From Brevinematales bacterium (GTDB lineage: Bacteria; Spirochaetota; Brevinematia; Brevinematales; GWF1-51-8): a stretch of DNA of 64,000 bases. A program made the position numbers and the translations under genes. Shown piece after piece: positions 8,013 to 17,570 of this stretch. Each line of letters starts with the position of its first letter. The stretch's first letter is position 1. Where the stretch lies: the NCBI GenBank assembly GCA_020059465.1, contig JAGVBZ010000037.1, forward strand, positions 1 through 64,000, written 5' to 3'. The notes beneath the pieces are model-generated. The model saw only the letters and a list, made by a program, of their open reading frames with translations, made no database searches and was not told where the DNA came from.

Positions 8013-9686
8013 GTGCTGATTCCGAAAATTCTGACTATTTTCAAGGAAGGCTACAGTCCACGGATTTTGTTCGGGGATATAACCGCTGGGGTTATCGTAG
8101 GGATAGTGGCGCTGCCGCTTTCGATCGCGTTCGGAATCGCTTCCGGTGTCGCTCCGGAGCAGGGCTTGATTACTGCCGTAATCGCGGGATTCCTGATCTC
8201 TCTACTCTCAGGAAGCCGGGTGCAGATCGGCGGGCCGACGGGGGCGTTCGTTGTGATTATCTACGGGATTATCCGGACACACGGGTACGAAGGGCTTGCG
8301 GTGGCGACTTTAATCGCTGGAGTGATCCTGATCATTATGGGGATTGCGCGGCTCGGATCGGTGATAAAATTCATACCTTATCCGGTGACCGTCGGATTTA
8401 CAAGCGGTATCGCGCTGATTATATTCATCACCCAGATCAGGGAATTTTTCGGGCTTCCGATTCAGGATATGCCACCGGATTTTATCGAAAAGATCTCAGT
8501 CTATGCCCAGCATTTTTCAGGGGTGAATCTCTACGCGGTCGGGATAGGATTGGTTTCGCTGCTGATTATGATTTTCTGGAAGAAACTGACGGATAAGGTA
8601 CCGGGTTCGCTGATAGCGATTCTTTTAACTACCGCCGCCGTACAAATATTTCAGCTCCCTGTCGATACTATCGGGAGCCGTTTCGGGGATGTGCCGAACA
8701 CGATACCGTTGCCGAAGTTCCCTGCGATAAGCTGGCAATTGATTGTACAGATGTTCCCGTCGGGACTGACTATCGCGCTTCTCGCGGGTATCGAATCGCT
8801 TTTATCGGCGGTTGTCGCCGACGGTATGACCGGGCATCGTCACCGTTCGAATATGGAACTGGTGGCGCAGGGTATCGCGAACATGGTAACACCGTTGTTT
8901 GGGGGTATCCCTGCCACTGGGGCGATCGCGCGTACGGCGACAAATATCAAGAACGGCGGAAAAACGCCTATCGCGGGTATTGTTCACGCGGTTACGTTAC
9001 TGTTGATACTCATCTTTTTCGGAAAATGGGTGGTACTGATTCCGATGGCTACCCTTGCAGCGATCCTGATGATTGTCGCGTATAATATGAGCGAATTGCA
9101 TATATTTATCAAACTGTTCCGGTCTCCGTTGAGCGACGTCGCGGTGCTGATTACTACGTTCCTGCTGACCGTTGTCATCGACCTGACGGTCGCCATAGAG
9201 GTGGGCATTGTGCTTGCGGCGCTTCTTTTCATGTACCGGATGTCGAATATTACTCAGGCGGGCAATATCACGAAATCGCTGACGGACGAGAGCGACCCGG
9301 ACGATCCTAACTCCATACAGAAAAGGAAAATACCGAAGGATGTCATAGTATATGAAATATTCGGGACATTTTTCTTCGGCGCGGCGGAAAAATTCAAGGA
9401 CGCTATCCGTGAAATCGGAAAACCGCCGAAGGTGCTGATCTTACGGATGCGTGATGTGCTGGTGATCGATGCGACCGGGATACGCGCGCTCGACGATGTT
9501 TTAGCGCGAACCCGGAAGGAAGGTTCGGCTATAGTGATTTCCGGGGCGCACGCGCAGCCCTTGTACGCTTTACAGCGCCAGGGTTTGGCGGATAAGATCG
9601 GGAAAGAGAATTTCTGCGGAGATATCGATTTGGCTTTGGAACGGGCTGAGGTTATTATCGCTGAGGGCGAACAAGAAAAGTCCTAA
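8013..9686 (+). CDS. SulP-family anion permease with STAS domain
   Basis: The 557-residue protein is a SLC26/SulP transporter. It has ten or more membrane segments from about residue 20 to 410 (including the family segments GIVALPLSIAFGIASGVAPE and QIGGPTGAFVVI). A cytoplasmic STAS domain covers about 435-550, ending in the strand-helix pattern VLILRMRDVLVIDATGIRAL. These carriers move sulfate, bicarbonate or other anions across the inner membrane; the substrate cannot be read here. The start is GTG at 8013 with AGGAG eight bases upstream; the overlapping ATG is out of frame. Its stop overlaps by four bases the end of the converging small exported protein gene. Confidence 0.93.
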   Translation: MLIPKILTIFKEGYSPRILFGDITAGVIVGIVALPLSIAFGIASGVAPEQGLITAVIAGFLISLLSGSRVQIGGPTGAFVVIIYGIIRTHGYEGLAVATLIAGVILIIMGIARLGSVIKFIPYPVTVGFTSGIALIIFITQIREFFGLPIQDMPPDFIEKISVYAQHFSGVNLYAVGIGLVSLLIMIFWKKLTDKVPGSLIAILLTTAAVQIFQLPVDTIGSRFGDVPNTIPLPKFPAISWQLIVQMFPSGLTIALLAGIESLLSAVVADGMTGHRHRSNMELVAQGIANMVTPLFGGIPATGAIARTATNIKNGGKTPIAGIVHAVTLLLILIFFGKWVVLIPMATLAAILMIVAYNMSELHIFIKLFRSPLSDVAVLITTFLLTVVIDLTVAIEVGIVLAALLFMYRMSNITQAGNITKSLTDESDPDDPNSIQKRKIPKDVIVYEIFGTFFFGAAEKFKDAIREIGKPPKVLILRMRDVLVIDATGIRALDDVLARTRKEGSAIVISGAHAQPLYALQRQGLADKIGKENFCGDIDLALERAEVIIAEGEQEKS

Positions 9687-10078
9687 ACTTCGATAAAGGA
9701 TAGCCCACGCGATAACGTGTTATCATAGAGCTTTTTCGATAAATCCATTTCAGAACGGGTTTCTTCGGTCTCGTCGAGGATTTTCTTCATGACCTCCGGG
9801 CTGTAACTGCCTTCGCCATGCGACAACAGGCTGTCGATCTCGGATTCGACCTTTTTTATTTGTTCAGACAGCTCGAAGTTCAGACGGTCGATTTCCTTAT
9901 TCCTGACTTGCGGGTCGGTATAACGGAACATCGCGTCCTTGACTTTTTCATGGTAATGATCGTAGAGCGTCTTTCCAAGTACATATAACGTATTCAGTTC
10001 CATAGTAACCTGATCTGCCGGCAGAGAACATCGCACGAGAAATAAAAAAACTGCTAAAAAAATAAATCTATTCCGCAT
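9683..10078 (-). CDS. small exported helical protein
   Basis: The 131-residue product starts with a signal-like hydrophobic segment (RFIFLAVFLFLVRC). The Cys could be a lipidation site, but the residue before it is Arg, so the lipobox is poor. The remainder is charged and alpha-helical, probably a coiled coil, with no recognisable domain. A GAGGT ribosome site precedes the ATG. It converges with the SulP gene and diverges from the serine hydrolase gene 66 bases away. Function unknown. Confidence 0.65.
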   Translation of the reverse strand: MRNRFIFLAVFLFLVRCSLPADQVTMELNTLYVLGKTLYDHYHEKVKDAMFRYTDPQVRNKEIDRLNFELSEQIKKVESEIDSLLSHGEGSYSPEVMKKILDETEETRSEMDLSKKLYDNTLSRGLSFIEV

Positions 10079-10144
10079 TTGTACCTCGCTGTCCGATATA
10101 TTATACCGGAAGAAACGTTTTTTATCAAATGGACGGTGTATGCG

Positions 10145-11179
10145 ATGAAAGTCTGGCTGAAAGTCACGATACTTGTTTTTATAACGGGGATTTTTTTATC
10201 CGTGGGAAACGCTAAGCAGGGAATGAATTTAATCTCAGGCGGCAAGGAATATCAATCGTGTATCGGCGCGGCCTCTGGGCTGAAGAACCTGTATGCGCTG
10301 ATACTCCTTAAGTCCGGCGATGTGACGCTCGAGTGTTACTTCAACGGGAAGAAGCCGGACGATCTGTGCAATATTAAATCCGCCGCGAAGAGTATTCTGT
10401 CCTGCCTGACAGGTATCGCGCTCAGAGAAGGTTGTCTGAAAAGTATCGATCAGCCTGTCTGCGAAATCATCCCGGAATACTTCGGGAAAAGTACCGATCA
10501 CGCGAAGAAAGCGATCACTATCCGGCATCTCCTGACAATGACGTCGGGTCTCGATTCTGCAAGCAACAAGGATTACAATAAGTGGAAAAAATCCGCCGAC
10601 TGGACGGCAGCGGCGTTATCGGCGAAATTGGCCGCGAAACCGGGGACGAAGTTCGTCTATTCGACTGCCGACGCGCATATCCTTTCCGCGGTTCTGACAA
10701 CTGCTATAGGACGCGACCTCCTCGATTACGCGAAGGAGAAACTCTTCGCGCCCCTTGGGATTACTGATATCCAGTGGGATAAATCGCCCGAGGGGTTTCG
10801 TTTCGGCGGAAACGACCTGTATATGAAACCCGCCGACCTTGCCAAGTTCGGGAAAATGTTCCTGCAGGGCGGGGTATGGGGCGGAGCTCAAATCGTCCCG
10901 GCGGAATGGACCGCGATATCGGTGTCGTCTCAGGTCACCCCGGAGCTGTGGTCGCCGTTCCCGTTGAACGGGTACGGATACTACTGGTGGCTGATCGAAA
11001 TAGCGGGATCGAAGGCCTTCGCGGCTTGGGGGCATGCCGGACAGTATTGTATCGCCGTACCGTCGACGGATATTGTTCTGGTCGCGGCATCGGATTGGAA
11101 CGCCGGATACTCGAAACAGTACTATGAGAAACTTGCAGGTATTTTGAAAAAAGCACTTATAGCCGCAGGTATGAAATAA
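10145..11179 (+). CDS. exported serine hydrolase of the beta-lactamase (class C-like) family
   Basis: The 344-residue protein has an N-terminal signal peptide (residues 1-23, ending SVGNA). It belongs to the family of penicillin-binding/class C beta-lactamase-like serine hydrolases. Catalytic SxxK is Ser79-Ala-Ala-Lys82, the Tyr motif is Tyr172-Ser-Thr (in FVYSTADAHIL), and the HxG motif appears as WGHAGQY near the C-terminus. Members include esterases, D-aminopeptidases and cell-wall peptidases, so the substrate is open. The ATG at 10145 is chosen because it directly precedes the signal peptide; an upstream TTG at 10079 would bury it. The gene stands alone, and no terminator is visible before dapB. 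Confidence 0.85.
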   Translation: MKVWLKVTILVFITGIFLSVGNAKQGMNLISGGKEYQSCIGAASGLKNLYALILLKSGDVTLECYFNGKKPDDLCNIKSAAKSILSCLTGIALREGCLKSIDQPVCEIIPEYFGKSTDHAKKAITIRHLLTMTSGLDSASNKDYNKWKKSADWTAAALSAKLAAKPGTKFVYSTADAHILSAVLTTAIGRDLLDYAKEKLFAPLGITDIQWDKSPEGFRFGGNDLYMKPADLAKFGKMFLQGGVWGGAQIVPAEWTAISVSSQVTPELWSPFPLNGYGYYWWLIEIAGSKAFAAWGHAGQYCIAVPSTDIVLVAASDWNAGYSKQYYEKLAGILKKALIAAGMK

Positions 11180-11219
11180 TTTCCCCTCGACATTTTACCC
11201 CGAAAAAACAATATTATTC

Positions 11220-11247
11220 TTGAATATTGACACGTTTTCGATATAAT
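11220..11247 (+). promoter_or_regulatory. promoter of dapB-nnr
   Basis: TTGAAT, a 16-base spacer and a perfect TATAAT lie 28 bases before the dapB start. A GGGAGAG ribosome site follows. Confidence 0.7.
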
Positions 11248-11275
11248 ATACACGAATAAAATAGGGAGAGACGGA

Positions 11276-12064
11276 ATGAATGTTATTGTAACCGGCGCGG
11301 CTGGGAGAATGGGTAAAACGAATATTAAAACGGCTGCTGAAGATAAGGAAACGCAGATAATCGGCGCAGTCGAAACGAAAGGAAATCCCGTCATCGGAAC
11401 CGACGCGGGGCTTATGGCGGGGATGTCCCCGCTGGGTATCGCGGTTGTAGACGACATCGGCGCGGTCTCCGGGAAAGCCGATGTAATTATCGACTTTACT
11501 GTTGCCGCATCGTTGTCCGCGCATCTTGAGTACGCCGTACGAAACAAGACTGCGGTAGTGATAGGTACTACCGGTTTGGGAGATAAAGAATTCGCGATGA
11601 TCGACGATGCCGCGTTAAAAATTCCCGTTATTTGGGCGCCGAACTTCAGCATCGGGGTAAACCTCATCGCTAAGCTCACACGGATAGCGGCGGAAATGCT
11701 GAACGACGGGTTTGACGCGGAGATCGTAGAAATGCATCACCGTATGAAGAAAGACGCGCCGAGCGGAACCGCTATCAAGCTTCTCAATGTAGTCAAGGAC
11801 GTCTACCGCACCGAAGATATTGTTTACGGCCGTGAGGGGATCGCCGGGGAACGCCCTCCCCGTCAGGTCGGTGTAATGGCGCTTCGCGGAGGCGACGTGG
11901 TGGGAGATCATACGGTTATTTTTGCAGGTATCGGCGAGCGTGTGGAGATTTCCCATAAGGTGTCCACCCGCGAAACATTCGCTCGGGGTGCGTTACGCGC
12001 CGCAAAGTATATTTATAACAAAAAACCGGGACGTTACACTATAGAGGAAGTTTTAGGTATTTAG
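11276..12064 (+). CDS. dapB: 4-hydroxy-tetrahydrodipicolinate reductase
   Basis: DapB reduces the heterocyclic product of DapA with NAD(P)H in the diaminopimelate/lysine pathway. The 262-residue length is standard. The N-terminal Rossmann motif is VTGAAGRMGK (residues 5-14). The catalytic/substrate loop EMHHRMKKDAPSGTA carries the His-His and the Lys-Asp-Ala-Pro-Ser-Gly-Thr signature of the family. The end motif YTIEEVLG is also typical. The gene is expressed from its own promoter and lies 9 bases before nnr, so the pair is an operon. The product supplies meso-diaminopimelate for peptidoglycan. Confidence 0.97.
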   Translation: MNVIVTGAAGRMGKTNIKTAAEDKETQIIGAVETKGNPVIGTDAGLMAGMSPLGIAVVDDIGAVSGKADVIIDFTVAASLSAHLEYAVRNKTAVVIGTTGLGDKEFAMIDDAALKIPVIWAPNFSIGVNLIAKLTRIAAEMLNDGFDAEIVEMHHRMKKDAPSGTAIKLLNVVKDVYRTEDIVYGREGIAGERPPRQVGVMALRGGDVVGDHTVIFAGIGERVEISHKVSTRETFARGALRAAKYIYNKKPGRYTIEEVLGI

Positions 12065-12073
12065 AGAGGGGAT

Positions 12074-13645
12074 ATGAAGATAGTTTCTAAGGAACAGATG
12101 CGGGATATCGATACCCGCACCTCCCGCGATTACGGGATACCCTCGGTCGTCCTGATGGAGAACGCGGGCAGTGCTCTATTTAACGTCATCCGCGACAAAG
12201 TGCATGGGTATGAAAATAAGCGGTTCGCCGTATTATGCGGGTCGGGAAATAACGGAGGAGACGGCGCAGTGGTCGCGCGAAAGCTGTTCATGGCAGGTGT
12301 CTACGTGCTGACGGTTTTTGTTGCGGATATTGGAAATTCATCGGGGGATAACAAAACCAATTTCGAAATACTGCGCGCAATCAATGCGCCCGCTGTTTCC
12401 GCGGCAACTCCGATGGAATGGAAAAATAGTTTGCCGCAGTTGGATTCCTGCGATGTAATTATCGACGCGGTATATGGGATAGGATTCCGGGGCGAACCGG
12501 ACGCGCATACGGCAGAAGTGTTTTCCTATATCGGCGAACGCAGGAATAATCACGGAACGGTTGTAATCGCGGCGGATATCCCGAGCGGGGTTTACGCTGA
12601 CGGGGGAAGAGCGGAAGTCTCCGTGCAGGCGGACATCACGGTAACGTTCGGCGCGCCCAAGCCGGGGATAATCGATTATCCCGGCCGAGAAAACTGCGGC
12701 GAAATGATAGTCGCGCCTATCGATATACCCCCCGCGCTCATGGAATCGGATGAATATTATATTTCGCTCTTTTCGGATAAGGACGCCGGGGCGGAATTTA
12801 TACCCCGCGCGGCCGATTCGCACAAGGGGAAATACGGGCATCTGCTGACTATCGGGGGAAAACCCGGTATGGCCGGGGCTATAATCATGGCCGCTAACGC
12901 CGCGCTCAGGGCGGGGGCGGGATTGGTTACCGCATATATACCCGAATCGATCCGGAGCGGATTTGAGGCCGCGCTTCCCGAGGCGATGCTGATACCGTAT
13001 CCCGACGATGGTGCCGGGGATACGGGAGCCCGGTTGAACACCCTCGGAGAAGAGATTGTCCGTAAAAGGATTTCTGTAGTATCCGCCGGGAACGGGTGGG
13101 GTATGGGGGATTTCGGGACGAGCGTTCTGGAATACCTGATTTCGCGCGCCCCTGTAAAGGGAATTGTCCTCGACGCGGACGCGCTGAATATATTGGCGGA
13201 AAACCCCGGGCTTCTCGACAGATTGAAGAACTGCGGTAAACCGGCGTTACTCACTCCGCATATCGGGGAAATGTCACGTCTGACGGGGAAGGATATCGAG
13301 TGGATTAAAAAGAATAAAGCCTATTCCGCCCGCGAATTCGCGATGAAACACGGGGTATGGGTAGTACTGAAGGACGCGGTTACAGTGATCGCAAGCCCTG
13401 ACGGACGGGAATGGTATCAGCCTCACGGGTCGCCTGCGCTTGCGAAGGGGGGGAGTGGAGATGTGTTATGCGGGCTGATTGCGGGGTTTTTAACATCCGG
13501 GTATTCCCCTATAAATGCCGCGCTGATGGGAAGCTATGTTCTCGGCAGGGCAGGCGAGAAGTATTCCGCACAAGCGTCCGATGTATCGGCGACGGCGAGG
13601 GATATTATCGGTCTGATACCGGAAATCTTGTTTTATTTAACATAA
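12074..13645 (+). CDS. nnr: bifunctional NAD(P)H-hydrate epimerase / ADP-dependent dehydratase
   Basis: This 523-residue fusion repairs hydrated NAD(P)H. The N-terminal YjeF epimerase half (about 1-215) includes CGSGNNGGDGAVVARKL and DAVYGIGFRG. The C-terminal ribokinase-like dehydratase half (about 230-523) includes SHKGKYGHLLTIGG, LTPHIGEMSRLTG and the nucleotide-site signature KGGSGDVLCGLIAGFL. Both halves look complete and the order matches bacterial Nnr. It follows dapB by 9 bases in the same transcript, a co-location without known functional reason. Confidence 0.95.
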   Translation: MKIVSKEQMRDIDTRTSRDYGIPSVVLMENAGSALFNVIRDKVHGYENKRFAVLCGSGNNGGDGAVVARKLFMAGVYVLTVFVADIGNSSGDNKTNFEILRAINAPAVSAATPMEWKNSLPQLDSCDVIIDAVYGIGFRGEPDAHTAEVFSYIGERRNNHGTVVIAADIPSGVYADGGRAEVSVQADITVTFGAPKPGIIDYPGRENCGEMIVAPIDIPPALMESDEYYISLFSDKDAGAEFIPRAADSHKGKYGHLLTIGGKPGMAGAIIMAANAALRAGAGLVTAYIPESIRSGFEAALPEAMLIPYPDDGAGDTGARLNTLGEEIVRKRISVVSAGNGWGMGDFGTSVLEYLISRAPVKGIVLDADALNILAENPGLLDRLKNCGKPALLTPHIGEMSRLTGKDIEWIKKNKAYSAREFAMKHGVWVVLKDAVTVIASPDGREWYQPHGSPALAKGGSGDVLCGLIAGFLTSGYSPINAALMGSYVLGRAGEKYSAQASDVSATARDIIGLIPEILFYLT

Positions 13646-13717
13646 ATATTCTATAATAAAAATAGAGAATTAATAAACAGGGATTAGAATTTATCATAGT
13701 ATTACTAAGGTGCGAAC

Positions 13718-15085
13718 ATGTATCGTTTTTTACGAATGTCTGCGAAATCGATGCTGCTGGTTATTTTTGCAGTATCATTTTCGATCCCGATGGCGTATTT
13801 CCTGAAAACGGCCGGATTTATCCATTACTTTATCATTGCCGGGGGAACCTTCCTGCTTTTTTCGTTTATTTATGCAGTCTTCCATAAGAAAATCGAGCAT
13901 ATGATTTTTAAGAAGCATTTTCTCTCAGGGTATAATAAACGAATCTATGATTTTTATGATAAAATCAGGGTATCGTTTTCGATTGCGGATTTTATCGATG
14001 CGTTAAAAGAATTCCTAGAAACAGGCGCCGATTTTTCAGCGCTCTGGTGGAATAAAAAAAACCGTTCGATAATCTACGGAAGCCCCGGTAAAACGACATC
14101 CGATATGAAAACGGTTTACACACTTACCGAGAGTTTTCAGAATGAAAAAAACGGGGTCTATTTTCTCGATCCGCAATTTAATAAAAATGCGCCGGGACAG
14201 TTCCGCGAGGGTGTTTTATTTGTTTATTCCGAGTATCATCTCTATCTCTTCTCGAAATATCTTTCCGTGTATGATCATCATCTGTTTGACGAAGCGTATC
14301 ATGAATTCCAAACCTACCTCAACAGAGTCGAAACGATGGAGAAAATGTTTGCGCTTTCGGCGATTTCCCGCGAATGGAGTCTGGTCGCGGAGACCCAAAA
14401 ATCGTTTCTGCTCGGGAATCTCCCCGATATTGCGGGACTGGATATCGGGCTGAAGTACGAAGCGTTGGTCAATGTCAGCGGGGATTATTACGACATCATA
14501 CCGTTATCCCCCGAGCGGACGCTTGTTGTGTTGGGCGATGTCTCCGGCAAGGGACTGTCTGCGGCGCTCGTGATGGGGATTATCGTGAATACCATCCGTA
14601 TTATGGAGCGGAAAGATTCGCTGGAAACTATTTTCCGGTATGTCGATTCCGCGATCAAGTCCATGAATTTCGACGGCAAGTTTACCGCGATGTTTGCGGG
14701 GATTTTCGATACTGCGGAAAAAACACTCACTTATATCGACGCGGGGATACCCGAACCGTGGATGATGCATAACGACGAGGTGCATCTTCTGGAATCCAAC
14801 TGCTCTCTGCTCGGGATAATCGAACTTGTCAACGTGAATCCCAAGAAGGTCGATATTGTCCCCGGGGACGTATTTATTATATCGACCGACGGATTGTGGG
14901 AGATCGAAAATGAAAATGAGGATATGATATACAATAACCTTGATTTCAAAGAAAAAGTACTGGAGATATACCGTCGTCCTGCGCAGGAATTTACGGATGA
15001 AATTGTCAATTATTCGAAAAAATATGCTTCTTCGGGAGAATTACGGGACGATCTGGCGTTGTTAGTAGTGAAGGTAAGGGAATGA
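13718..15085 (+). CDS. membrane-anchored SpoIIE/RsbU-type PP2C phosphatase
   Basis: The 455-residue protein has two N-terminal membrane helices (about 10-30 and 36-55). A middle region of about 150 residues without clear motifs is probably a sensor. The C-terminal PP2C domain begins near residue 230. Metal-binding elements are visible: VSGDYYDII, LGDVSGKGLSAALVMG, FIISTDGLWE and LRDDLALLVV. Such enzymes dephosphorylate STAS-domain antagonists and so release a partner. The start is ATG with AAGGTG upstream. It is the first of four consecutive genes forming a partner-switching module, and one base separates it from the next. Confidence 0.9.
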   Translation: MYRFLRMSAKSMLLVIFAVSFSIPMAYFLKTAGFIHYFIIAGGTFLLFSFIYAVFHKKIEHMIFKKHFLSGYNKRIYDFYDKIRVSFSIADFIDALKEFLETGADFSALWWNKKNRSIIYGSPGKTTSDMKTVYTLTESFQNEKNGVYFLDPQFNKNAPGQFREGVLFVYSEYHLYLFSKYLSVYDHHLFDEAYHEFQTYLNRVETMEKMFALSAISREWSLVAETQKSFLLGNLPDIAGLDIGLKYEALVNVSGDYYDIIPLSPERTLVVLGDVSGKGLSAALVMGIIVNTIRIMERKDSLETIFRYVDSAIKSMNFDGKFTAMFAGIFDTAEKTLTYIDAGIPEPWMMHNDEVHLLESNCSLLGIIELVNVNPKKVDIVPGDVFIISTDGLWEIENENEDMIYNNLDFKEKVLEIYRRPAQEFTDEIVNYSKKYASSGELRDDLALLVVKVRE

Positions 15086-15086
15086 T

Positions 15087-17231
15087 ATGAATATCACTAT
15101 TATAAACTATTTTGTTTTTCTGCTTCTAATCGGCGGCGGTGTTTTCTTCCTGATAAAAAACCCCGCCTCGGTAAACGCGAGAATCATTGCCTTCTTTTCA
15201 TTTGCTGCCGCCATCACCGGGGCATTAATCGGGCTGAGTTTCGATTTTGGAAACGCAGGCTGGTTGGAGCTTTCTAAATGGATTGTAAGAGCGGCGGGGA
15301 TAACAGCCTTCGGCATGTATCTGATCACATTCAGACTGGCTCTCACGTTTCCGTATGAAAAAAAGCGGCTTTCGGTATCCATTATTCTTTTCATCATCTG
15401 GGCCGGAATAAGCGTACTGTATTTGACTACAGATTTATATATTATCGGTATAGAACTGCGGAACGGCATATTCTTCCGAATCGAGGGATCGTTTTATAAG
15501 TTGTTTACGCTCTTAGGAGTAGCGATCACGATTGCGGCGTTAACTATCCTGTTAGTCAGGCGGAAAAAATTTGAAAATGAGATCTACCGCCTCCAGAGCA
15601 TCCTGATTATTTCCGGCACCTCGTTTGCTATTATCATCGGGATACTGATTACGATAATTATCCCGTCTTATTTTCAGATATTCACCCTCTATCCGTTGTC
15701 CGGCTTGATGGGGTTTGTCATGGAAGGGAGTTTTCTCTATGCTGTGGTTACCTACCGGATGTTCGATATCCGGACGGCGATCCATAAGACATTGGTATTC
15801 CTGATCTTCTCCTCTGTCACCGGTATTGCGGCGGGACTCTCGTTCGGAGCGGTGCACGAGTTCCTGAAGATCGATATTATTCCTCTGACCGTGGTTTTTA
15901 TCGGGGTGTTTATCGCACTTATGATCCTGCGGGATATTTTCCAGAACCGGATTTCCCGCCTGTTCAGGCGAAAAACGGAGTATCTCACAGAGCTTGAAAA
16001 AAGCTTAGACGATATCGATTACAGCGGAGGCCGCGATAAAGTGATCGAATCGTTTTCAAAGGCGTGCCGGGAATATATCGGAAACACCGCGTTTAGTATC
16101 CTCCTGGAAAACACCATCGGCGAACTGGTTAATATTTTTTCGCTGATACCGAGGAATATCCGTTTTGAGAAGAACGACCCTATGATAAAGTTCCTGGTCA
16201 ATCAGGAACAAAGTGTTATACTGAAGACCGAAGTCTATTCCAATCCATTATTCAACGAATACCGGGTCGAGATTTTAGATATGTTTCTCCAAATGGATGC
16301 TGAGATTGTGGTGATATTCCGCGAGGGGACGAATATGATCGGGCTGATCGCGCTCGGGCCGAAAGAGGGCATGAAGCCATATGATATCAACGATTACCGG
16401 ACTATGGAAAAACTTCTCCCAAAGTTTTTCGTGGTGATCTATTTCCTCCGCAATGTCGAGAAACTCTCGGTGGCGGTTACGGTCGATAAAGAATTGAAAT
16501 TCAGCGAGCAGATCATTAAAAGCCTGTTGAAGAATATCGATGAGATCGGCTCGGACAAAATGGAGTTTCATTTCCTGAACCGTGTTACGTCAGGCTTGGG
16601 CGGGGATTTTGTCGATGTCATACGTTTCTCGCCCTCCCGTACTATGGTTATCATGGGCGATATCGCTGGGAAGGGTATGAACGCGAGCATGTCGATGATC
16701 ATCATGAAATCCGTAATCCGCACGTTCCTGAAGGAGACCCATGATTTTAAAAGTTTGGTGATAAAAGCGAATAGTTTTATCAAGTCGCATCTTCCGAGGG
16801 GCACTTTTTTCGCCGGGGTATTCATGATATACGATTCATCTGCGAACCAATTGTACTATATCAATTGCGGTGTTCCCCTCATGTATCTTTACTCGAAGGT
16901 TTATAACAGCGTCATTGAGATACAGGGTGACGGAAAGGTGCTCGGGTTTGTCAAGGATGTTTCTAAGTATATTACTATCAAGAAGGTACAATTAAATCAG
17001 GGCGATCTGTTTATTACCGCGACCGACGGAATTATCGAATCGCATTCGATCGGAGGAGAAGTATTCGGGAAAAACAGGATACAGCAGCACATCATGGAAA
17101 CTAAGGAGAAAGGAACACAGGAGGTTATCGAGACCCTGTTCGATAAATTTATGAAGTTTATATCCGGCTCATTGAATGACGATATAACGATATTGGGCAT
17201 GAAATATACGGCAAAAAAAATCCAAAGTTAG
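15087..17231 (+). CDS. multi-spanning SpoIIE-type PP2C phosphatase with 7TM-like sensor
   Basis: The 714-residue protein begins with about eight hydrophobic segments (residues 5-285), resembling the 7TM sensor region found in front of some histidine kinases. A linker and a GAF-like region follow (about 310-460). The C-terminal PP2C domain covers about 485-708. Phosphatase motifs are GGDFVDVI, MGDIAGKGMNASMSM, GDLFITATDGIIE and LNDDITILG. It probably turns an extracytoplasmic or membrane signal into dephosphorylation of the STAS protein encoded 9 bases downstream. Two phosphatases in one module suggest two input signals converging on one switch. Confidence 0.9.
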   Translation: MNITIINYFVFLLLIGGGVFFLIKNPASVNARIIAFFSFAAAITGALIGLSFDFGNAGWLELSKWIVRAAGITAFGMYLITFRLALTFPYEKKRLSVSIILFIIWAGISVLYLTTDLYIIGIELRNGIFFRIEGSFYKLFTLLGVAITIAALTILLVRRKKFENEIYRLQSILIISGTSFAIIIGILITIIIPSYFQIFTLYPLSGLMGFVMEGSFLYAVVTYRMFDIRTAIHKTLVFLIFSSVTGIAAGLSFGAVHEFLKIDIIPLTVVFIGVFIALMILRDIFQNRISRLFRRKTEYLTELEKSLDDIDYSGGRDKVIESFSKACREYIGNTAFSILLENTIGELVNIFSLIPRNIRFEKNDPMIKFLVNQEQSVILKTEVYSNPLFNEYRVEILDMFLQMDAEIVVIFREGTNMIGLIALGPKEGMKPYDINDYRTMEKLLPKFFVVIYFLRNVEKLSVAVTVDKELKFSEQIIKSLLKNIDEIGSDKMEFHFLNRVTSGLGGDFVDVIRFSPSRTMVIMGDIAGKGMNASMSMIIMKSVIRTFLKETHDFKSLVIKANSFIKSHLPRGTFFAGVFMIYDSSANQLYYINCGVPLMYLYSKVYNSVIEIQGDGKVLGFVKDVSKYITIKKVQLNQGDLFITATDGIIESHSIGGEVFGKNRIQQHIMETKEKGTQEVIETLFDKFMKFISGSLNDDITILGMKYTAKKIQS

Positions 17232-17240
17232 GGGGATGAT

Positions 17241-17570
17241 ATGGACCAGTTAAAGGTGACTGAAACGAAGAAAGAAAAATTCACGCTTCTTTCTATCGAG
17301 GGGAGTTTGAATTCGTACACTTATTCCGATTTCCAGAATAAGCTGTACGAACTCATCGAAAAGACGAATGTTATGGTTGAGATGACAAACGTTACCAATC
17401 TCTCCTCGGCGGGTTTGGGGGTTTTAATGTCTGCAATCGAAACCGGCGAGGAAAAAGGATTCAAACTCTATATTTTGAAACCTTCCGAAGTGGTGAAACT
17501 GGCAATCGATTCGACAGGATTTTCAGACCATTTTAACTCTATTCAATCCGAACCGGAGGCGCAGTGGTAA
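17241..17570 (+). CDS. STAS-domain anti-sigma factor antagonist
   Basis: At 109 residues this is a single STAS domain like SpoIIAA/RsbV. The regulatory Ser site is present in TNLSSAGLGVL (Ser55 or Ser56), the position phosphorylated by the cognate kinase and dephosphorylated by SpoIIE-type phosphatases. It follows the two phosphatase genes and overlaps by seven bases the next gene, encoding the RsbW-like partner. This order is that of a complete switch. The target of the switch is not a sigma factor in this window unless it acts at a distance; the ECF factor at 2.8 kb is not linked. Confidence 0.92.
   Translation: MDQLKVTETKKEKFTLLSIEGSLNSYTYSDFQNKLYELIEKTNVMVEMTNVTNLSSAGLGVLMSAIETGEEKGFKLYILKPSEVVKLAIDSTGFSDHFNSIQSEPEAQW

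Noticed and set aside
7943..8596. 217-codon plus-strand frame overlapping the SulP start
   Set aside because: It is out of frame with the transporter, whose GTG start has a well-placed ribosome site and gives a complete SulP protein.
8802..9232. Minus-strand frames inside the SulP gene
   Set aside because: Antisense of membrane-segment codons; no start signals.
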